Below, in pieces: positions 59,384 through 64,000 of a stretch of 64,000 nucleotides of DNA (positions are counted from its first letter, which is position 1; every line of letters begins with the position of its first letter). The DNA is from Jidongwangia harbinensis (GTDB lineage: Bacteria; Actinomycetota; Actinomycetes; Mycobacteriales; Micromonosporaceae). Below the pieces are notes generated by a model. It was not told where the DNA came from. It made no database searches and saw nothing but the letters and a program-made list of their open reading frames with translations. The stretch is from positions 1-64,000 of the forward strand of contig NZ_JAIWNC010000012.1 of NCBI RefSeq assembly GCF_020216025.1, written 5' to 3'. Made by a program: the position numbers and the translations under genes.

Positions 59384-62068
59384 TCATTCTTTTGTCGCCG
59401 CCGTCACGAGTCGTGCGTGTCCCGGGCCGGCCGGCACCGCACCCAGTTCGCCGAGGAGGGCCAGCATGGGCTGCAGCCGTTCGTACACCACCAGAACCAC
59501 CTCGCCGGGCGCGGCCAGTTCCAGGGCCGCGGTGACCGCCGAGCGGTAGCCGTCCGCGCGAACCGCCCGCAGCAGCGGGCGGCGCGCCCGCATCTCGCGT
59601 TCCACCAGGGCGGACACCTCACCGGGGGCGCGGCCCCGCGGATCCTCGTCGTCGTAGAGCACGGCCCGGGTCACGCCGTCCGCGAGCACCTGGGCGGACG
59701 CGGCGAGCAGATCGTCGCGCCGGTCGCCGGGCAGCGTCACCGCGGCCACGCAGCGGTCCGGGCCGAACATCCGGTGCAGGGTACGCAGCGCCGCGGCGAG
59801 CGCGGCCGGGTTGTGCGCGTAGTCCAGGAAGATCGAGACCTCGCCGCAGCGCAGCAACGTGCCCCGGCCGGGGTTGTGCACCGGCGGATCGAACTCGGCG
59901 AGGCGCTGCGCGACCACGTCCGGCGACGCACCGAGCGCCCGGGCGGCGGCGATCGCGGCGAGCGCGTTCGCGGCGGCGTGTCCGGCCGCTCCCCCGTACC
60001 CGCCCGGCAGGTCGGCCAGGCGCAGCAATGGCGTCCGCCGCGGCCCGGTGGCCTGGACCAGCCAGCGGTCCTGCAGCAGGTACGCGGTCCGGCCCTGGCT
60101 CAGGTGCGCCACCACCACCGGGTTCTGCGGATCGGTGCCGAACCACACCACCCGCTTGCGGTCCGCGCGCACCCGGGGCCGGTCGACGAGGCTGCGTACC
60201 CACGGGTCGTCGGCATTGAGCACCAGCGTGCCGCCGTCCCGCACGCGCTCCGCGACCAGCGCCTTGACGTGCGCGATGTCCTCGATCGAATCGAGGCCGT
60301 CCTGGCCGAGATGATCGGCGGTGATATTGGTGATCACGCCGACGTCGGTCCAGTCGTAGCCCAGCCCGCGCCGCAGGGTGCCGCCGCGGGCCGTCTCCAG
60401 CACAGCGGCCTGCACGCCCGGGTCGCCCAGCACGGTCTGCGCCGAGCGCGGGCCGGTGGCGTCCGCGCGCAGGATCGTCCGGCCGTCCACGGCCACCCCG
60501 TCCGTGCTGGCCAGGCCGACCGTCACCCCGGTGCCGGCCAGCAGGTGCGCGGTCAGCCGGGCGACGCTGGTCTTGCCGTTGGTGCCGGTGACCGAGACGG
60601 TCGGGATGCGGCCGTCCGCGCCGTTCGGGAACATCGCCCGGACGATGGCGTCGCCGACGTCGCGGGCCCGGCCCTGGACCGGTGCCAGGTGCATGCGCAG
60701 GCCGGGCACGGCGTTGACCTCGATCACGCCGCCGGTCACCTCGTCCGGGTCGCCGGCCGGCGGCGGCGGGTCGGCGATGTCGTGCAGGCGCAGGTCGATG
60801 CCGGCGATGTCCAGGCCGACCAGGGCGGCCACCCGCAGGCAGAGCCGGGCCACGTCGGGGTGCACCCGGTCGGTGACGTCCCGGCTGGTGCCCCCGGTGG
60901 ACAGGTTGGCGTTGTCCCGCAGCCAGACCTCCTGCCCGGCCATCGGTACGGTCCGCAGCGTGCAGTGCTGCCGTTCCAGGACCTGCCGCACCACGTCGTC
61001 GACGGTCAGCACGGTGAGCACCCGGGCGTGACCGTGGCCGCGGCGGGGATCCGCGTTGACCGCTTCGATCAGTTCCGCCACGGTGTGTTCGCCGTCGCCC
61101 ACCACGTGCGCGGCGACGCGCTCGGCGGCCGCGACCACCTCGCCCGCGACCACCAGGACGCGGTAGTCCCGGCCGGGCAGCTGCCGCTCGACCACCACGT
61201 CGCCGCCCGCCGCCGCGAACGCGCGCTGCACGTCGCCGGCCGTGTGCAGGTGCAGCGCGACGTGCTCGCCCTGGCGTCCGGCCCGCGGCTTGACCACCAC
61301 CGGCGCGCCCAGGTCGTACAGCAGGCGCACCGCGGCCTCCCGGGTCCGGGCCGCGCCGCCGGGCACCACCGGCACCCCGGCCTCGCCGAGCAGCCGGCGG
61401 GTGACCTCCTTGTCGCCGGCGATGTCGATGCCCACCCCGCCGGTGCGGTCGGTCATCGCGGCCCAGGCCAGGCGGCGGCGGTTCCCCCAGCCCAGGCGCA
61501 GCAGGCTCAGGTCGCCGAAGCGTTCCACCGGGATGCCGCGCCGGCGGGCCGCCGCGATGATCGCCGCGGTGCTCGGGCCGGTGGCCTCCCGTTCGGCGAT
61601 CGCCCGCAGCTCGGCGAGCCGGGCCCGCAGGTCGCACGGTGAGGCCGCCACCACGGCGGTGACCAGGTCGACCGCGGCGTCGAGCAGCGACGCGGGCAGG
61701 CTGGACTCCGGCGACTCGTCGACCGGGCATTCGATGATCACGTCGTACAGGCCGGGTTCGCCGGCCGACGCGGTGCGCCCGAAGCTGATGTCGCGCCCGA
61801 TCAGCTGGGACAGCTCGATGCAGACGTGCTCGGTGACGTGGCCGAAGTAGGTCCCGCCGCGCATCCGGCTGACGAACCCGCCCGGCGCCCCGGCCGCGCA
61901 GTGATGCTCGGCCAGGCCCGGCAGCGTCCGCAGCACCCGCTCGGTGAAGCCGGTGACGTCCGAGGTCTCCCGGCCGGTCAGCTCGTCCAGGCGCAGCCGC
62001 GCCACCACGGCCGGCCGGGACAGGTGCACGTTCGGTCCGCGCAGGCGGCGCAGGCTGATGATCTTCAT
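59384..62068 (-). CDS. cphA: Cyanophycin synthetase
   Basis: 894 residues from ATG 62068. It polymerises aspartate and arginine into cyanophycin, a nitrogen store. Domain order is the N-terminal CphA domain (KIISLRRLRGPNVH), an ATP-grasp region (VVKPRAGRQGEHVAL, GVIEVNAVPGLRMH) and a C-terminal Mur-ligase-like region with VTGTNGKTSVARL, NITADHLGQDG and DYAHNPAAL. The length fits the classic CphA1 type. It overlaps the cyanophycinase gene by 4 bases. Confidence 0.95.
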   Translation of the reverse strand: MKIISLRRLRGPNVHLSRPAVVARLRLDELTGRETSDVTGFTERVLRTLPGLAEHHCAAGAPGGFVSRMRGGTYFGHVTEHVCIELSQLIGRDISFGRTASAGEPGLYDVIIECPVDESPESSLPASLLDAAVDLVTAVVAASPCDLRARLAELRAIAEREATGPSTAAIIAAARRRGIPVERFGDLSLLRLGWGNRRRLAWAAMTDRTGGVGIDIAGDKEVTRRLLGEAGVPVVPGGAARTREAAVRLLYDLGAPVVVKPRAGRQGEHVALHLHTAGDVQRAFAAAGGDVVVERQLPGRDYRVLVVAGEVVAAAERVAAHVVGDGEHTVAELIEAVNADPRRGHGHARVLTVLTVDDVVRQVLERQHCTLRTVPMAGQEVWLRDNANLSTGGTSRDVTDRVHPDVARLCLRVAALVGLDIAGIDLRLHDIADPPPPAGDPDEVTGGVIEVNAVPGLRMHLAPVQGRARDVGDAIVRAMFPNGADGRIPTVSVTGTNGKTSVARLTAHLLAGTGVTVGLASTDGVAVDGRTILRADATGPRSAQTVLGDPGVQAAVLETARGGTLRRGLGYDWTDVGVITNITADHLGQDGLDSIEDIAHVKALVAERVRDGGTLVLNADDPWVRSLVDRPRVRADRKRVVWFGTDPQNPVVVAHLSQGRTAYLLQDRWLVQATGPRRTPLLRLADLPGGYGGAAGHAAANALAAIAAARALGASPDVVAQRLAEFDPPVHNPGRGTLLRCGEVSIFLDYAHNPAALAAALRTLHRMFGPDRCVAAVTLPGDRRDDLLAASAQVLADGVTRAVLYDDEDPRGRAPGEVSALVEREMRARRPLLRAVRADGYRSAVTAALELAAPGEVVLVVYERLQPMLALLGELGAVPAGPGHARLVTAATKE

Positions 62069-62886
62069 GCGGCTCGTCCCCGTTCTCCGGCGGGCGCGTC
62101 GAGGATCGACGGACGGCGGCCGGACAGCTCGAATCTGCAACCCGCGGGCAGGACGTGGATGCACGCGCCGGACAACGCGATCGCCCCGGACTCCGGCACC
62201 CGGATGTCGGTGGCCCCGCCGGCATCGACGACCGTCACCGAACCACTGCCGAGCACCTCGAAGGCGTCCCCCTCGGCCAGGATCGCGGTGTCCTCGTCGA
62301 TGCCCACGCCGAGCTCGTGCGGATAGTGCGCGACCGCGCTGAGCAGCCGGTTGAGCCGGCCCCGCTCGGCGAAATGCATGTCGATCAGGACGCCGGGAAG
62401 GAACTCCAGGCCGGGTCCGGTGCGCACGCTGTCCGTGGTCACCCCCGGGCCGTCCCCGCCGACGATCATCGTGCTGGACATCATGGCCGCGCCGGCGCTG
62501 GTCCCGCCCAGCACGACCCGCCCGGTGGCGACCAGCGACTGCAGCAGCGAGTCGGTCCGGGTGCCGCCCAGCACGGCGGCGATCCGGGACTGGTCGCCGC
62601 CGGTGAAGTAGACGCCGGTGGCCGATTCCAGCACCGCGGTGACCGCCGGGTCGTTGGCGTCCGGACGGGTGGCCAGCCGCAGCGCCCGGACCGCGCCGGC
62701 GCCCAGGTCACGGAAGGCCCGGACATGCTCGGCCTCCAGCACGTCGGGGGTGGTGCTGGCGGTGGCGATCACGACGACGGTGGCGGCCGGTCCCCCGGCG
62801 AGGTCGACGAACCGGCGCAGCAGTCCCGTTCCGGCCGCCCCGCCGATGATCAGCAGGCGGGCGCGGCGCGCCGTGTCGGTTAGCAC
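62065..62886 (-). CDS. cphB: Cyanophycinase
   Basis: 273 residues from GTG 62886, with GAGGGGGG just upstream. This serine peptidase of the S51 family degrades cyanophycin to beta-Asp-Arg dipeptides. Visible are LIIGGAAGTGLLRRFVD, VYFTGGDQSRI and the nucleophile Ser in VLGGTSAGAAMMS. It comes first in the operon, so breakdown and synthesis enzymes are co-expressed. No isoaspartyl dipeptidase gene lies in the window. Confidence 0.94.
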   Translation of the reverse strand: MLTDTARRARLLIIGGAAGTGLLRRFVDLAGGPAATVVVIATASTTPDVLEAEHVRAFRDLGAGAVRALRLATRPDANDPAVTAVLESATGVYFTGGDQSRIAAVLGGTRTDSLLQSLVATGRVVLGGTSAGAAMMSSTMIVGGDGPGVTTDSVRTGPGLEFLPGVLIDMHFAERGRLNRLLSAVAHYPHELGVGIDEDTAILAEGDAFEVLGSGSVTVVDAGGATDIRVPESGAIALSGACIHVLPAGCRFELSGRRPSILDAPAGERGRAA

Positions 62887-62930
62887 AGCACCCCCCTCGC
62901 CGCGTTGATCAGCCACCGTTGAGGTTAAAC

Positions 62931-62946
62931 GGAACAAAACCGAAAC
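62931..62946 (+). promoter_or_regulatory. Imperfect GlnR-like site upstream of cphB
   Basis: GGAAC, six bases AAAACC, then GAAAC lie 45 bases upstream of the cphB start. The second half-site is exact; the first differs from the GlnR consensus gTnAC by one base. It is A-rich and might simply be a promoter region. Confidence 0.3.
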
Positions 62947-63070
62947 ATTGGACTAATCACCGGCTTCGCCGCCCCCGTCCCGGGCCGCGTCGACCTTGGC
63001 GTTGCGGTGCGAACAGAAGCCGCGTCACACCCGCAACACCGGCACCACGAACTCCGGGAGGCAGGGGTGG

Positions 63071-63541
63071 TCAGCGGCGGCGGGCGCCGGGGCCGGGGCG
63101 GGGGGTGATGTCGCGGTTGGTGGTCACCCGGTGCTGGTTGGCGCAGTGGACCTCCACGTGCACCGCGCCGTCGCACGTGCGGTGGGCGAACTCCAGCGGC
63201 GGTCCCTCGGGGTCGCACAGGTAGGTGTCGCCCCACGCGGCGACGGCGATCAGCACCGGGTACAGGTCCAGGCCCTTGGGGGTGAGCCGGTACTCGTGGC
63301 GGACCCGGGCGCCGGGCTCCTGGTACGGCTCGCGGCGCAGCACCCCGTGTTCGACCAGCGTGGCCAGCCGGTTGGTCAGCACCTGCCGCGGGATGTGGGT
63401 GCGCACCCGCATGTCGTCGAAGCGGCGTACCCCGGAAAAGATCTCCCGGAGGACGACGAGCGTCCACTTCTCGCCGATGATCTCCATCGCGCGGCTGATC
63501 GTGCAGGTCTCGATGGACCACTCCAGGGCGGCGGGCGTCAT
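63071..63541 (-). CDS. HxlR-family winged-helix regulator
   Basis: 156 residues. The conserved opening ETCTISRAMEIIGEKWTLVVLREIFSGVRRFDDM contains the Cys often used for redox or electrophile sensing in this family. The wing is around HEYRLTPKGLDLYPVL. Further Cys and His residues in the tail (LCDPEG, RTCDGAVHVEVHCANQH) could bind a metal. It probably controls the divergent thioesterase. Confidence 0.9.
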   Translation of the reverse strand: MTPAALEWSIETCTISRAMEIIGEKWTLVVLREIFSGVRRFDDMRVRTHIPRQVLTNRLATLVEHGVLRREPYQEPGARVRHEYRLTPKGLDLYPVLIAVAAWGDTYLCDPEGPPLEFAHRTCDGAVHVEVHCANQHRVTTNRDITPRPGPGARRR

Positions 63542-63544
63542 GAC

Positions 63545-63592
63545 CCTAGAGGCTAGGTCTCATTGACAGACGCAGCAAACCGGTGGCAACCT
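63545..63592. promoter_or_regulatory. Overlapping divergent promoters of hxlR-type and paaI-type genes
   Basis: Minus strand: TTGCTG (63578-63573), 17 bases, TAGCCT (63555-63550), eight bases before the regulator ATG. Plus strand: TTGACA (63563-63568), 18 bases, CAACCT (63587-63592), six bases before the thioesterase ATG. Both transcripts would be leaderless or nearly so. CCTAG-AGG-CTAGG (63545-63557) is a small inverted repeat over the regulator -10 box. Confidence 0.55.
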
Positions 63593-63598
63593 GCGTCC

Positions 63599-64000
63599 AT
63601 GACGCAGACCCAGAGCGAGCGCAGCCGTACCTACTCCTGGACCGACCCGGCCGAGCACGCCGGACGCCTGGGTCGCGTCGGCGGTCTGGAGCTGTTGCGG
63701 GCCATGGCGTCGGGCGCTCTCCCGCCGCCACCGGTCATGCATCTCATCGACATGGGCGCCATGGAGGTCGAGGAGGGCAGCGTGACGGTGCATCTGGACC
63801 CCCGCGAGTTCCACTACAACCCGCTCGGCACGGTGCACGGCGGCGTGCTGTCCACGCTGCTGGACACGGCCGCCGCCTGTTCGGTGCACTCGACGCTGCC
63901 GGCCGGGGTGGCGTACACGACTCTGGATCTGAATGTGAAGTTCCTGCGCCCGGTCACCGTGGCGTCGGGGCGCCTGTGCTGCCGGGGCGACGTGCTGCAA
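63599..64000 (+). CDS. PaaI-like hotdog-fold thioesterase (runs off the window)
   Basis: At least 134 residues, continuing beyond the right edge. The hotdog motif is NPLGTVHGGVLSTLLDTAAACS, followed by LDLNVKFLRPVT. Such enzymes cleave aromatic or acyl-CoA thioesters. The about 60 residues before the hotdog core are an N-terminal extension. It diverges from the HxlR regulator, its probable controller. Confidence 0.88.
   Translation, partial: MTQTQSERSRTYSWTDPAEHAGRLGRVGGLELLRAMASGALPPPPVMHLIDMGAMEVEEGSVTVHLDPREFHYNPLGTVHGGVLSTLLDTAAACSVHSTLPAGVAYTTLDLNVKFLRPVTVASGRLCCRGDVLQ

Noticed and set aside
62925-62950. PHO-box-like 11-bp direct repeats upstream of cphB
   Set aside because: GGAAC and GAAAC are 11 bases apart, but the flanking bases do not match the PhoP consensus. 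I report the site only as a weak GlnR-like candidate.

Overview
This is high-GC actinobacterial chromosome. The combination of BldD, mycobacterial-type integration host factor (mIHF), a FliA/WhiG-type sigma factor, several apparently leaderless promoters and the order coaBC-rpoZ-gmk-mihF / pyr operon / bldD-nusB-efp-aroQ-aroB points to the Micromonosporaceae. An Actinoplanes-like, motile-spored genus is my best inference, but the window alone cannot prove it. No rRNA, tRNA, prophage, insertion sequence or CRISPR array was seen.

Layout. Bases 1-4.4 kb hold the end of an unknown gene, then (minus strand) metK, coaBC, rpoZ, gmk and mihF. Bases 4.6-15.2 kb hold the pyrimidine operon, transcribed pyrR-pyrB-pyrC-carA-carB-pyrD-bioA-pyrF on the minus strand. 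It is headed by a PyrR-binding hairpin next to the pyrR ribosome site, and the biotin gene bioA is embedded in it. The developmental regulator bldD follows on the plus strand with its own promoter and terminator. Bases 16.1-24.8 kb hold nusB, efp and the shikimate genes aroQ, aroB, aroK, aroC and aroE. A three-gene block (RHH-Clp_N protein, WYL regulator, alpha/beta hydrolase) interrupts the aro genes, and a 1.07 kb repeat-filled gap separates aroC from aroE. Bases 24.8-37.9 kb are a long minus-strand run: an ArsR-type regulator with its MFS transporter, a small membrane protein, rarA, a 1,329-residue disordered membrane protein, a DUF948 protein, a small membrane protein, alaS, ruvX and mltG.

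Bases 38-46.4 kb carry accessory metabolism: two acetyltransferases, a questin oxidase-like protein, a GyrI-like protein, an RmlD-like reductase that appears to start with CTG, aspS, a ComB-like phosphatase and a hemerythrin. Bases 45.1-48.1 kb form a D-amino-acid/deacetylase cluster with a RidA protein. Bases 48.2-53.3 kb are the urease operon ureABCFGD, with no ureE but a His-rich UreG, behind an exact GlnR-type half-site pair. Bases 53.3-56 kb hold an epoxide hydrolase, the sigma factor and a small conserved protein. Bases 56.4-64 kb hold a receptor-like Ser/Thr kinase with a CBM2-like ectodomain, cyanophycin synthetase plus cyanophycinase, and a divergent HxlR regulator / PaaI thioesterase pair.

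The most striking structural theme is short tandem repeats anchored on gene ends. At five loci the repeat unit contains a stop codon and the last codons of the adjacent gene (gmk, hydrolase/aroK, ureF, ureG, and the small gene at 55.7 kb). Further repeats expand the N- or C-termini of BioA, RarA, the questin oxidase-like protein and the giant RarA-linked protein. A second theme is nitrogen economy: urease with a GlnR box, cyanophycin synthesis and degradation, and pyrimidine control lie in one window.
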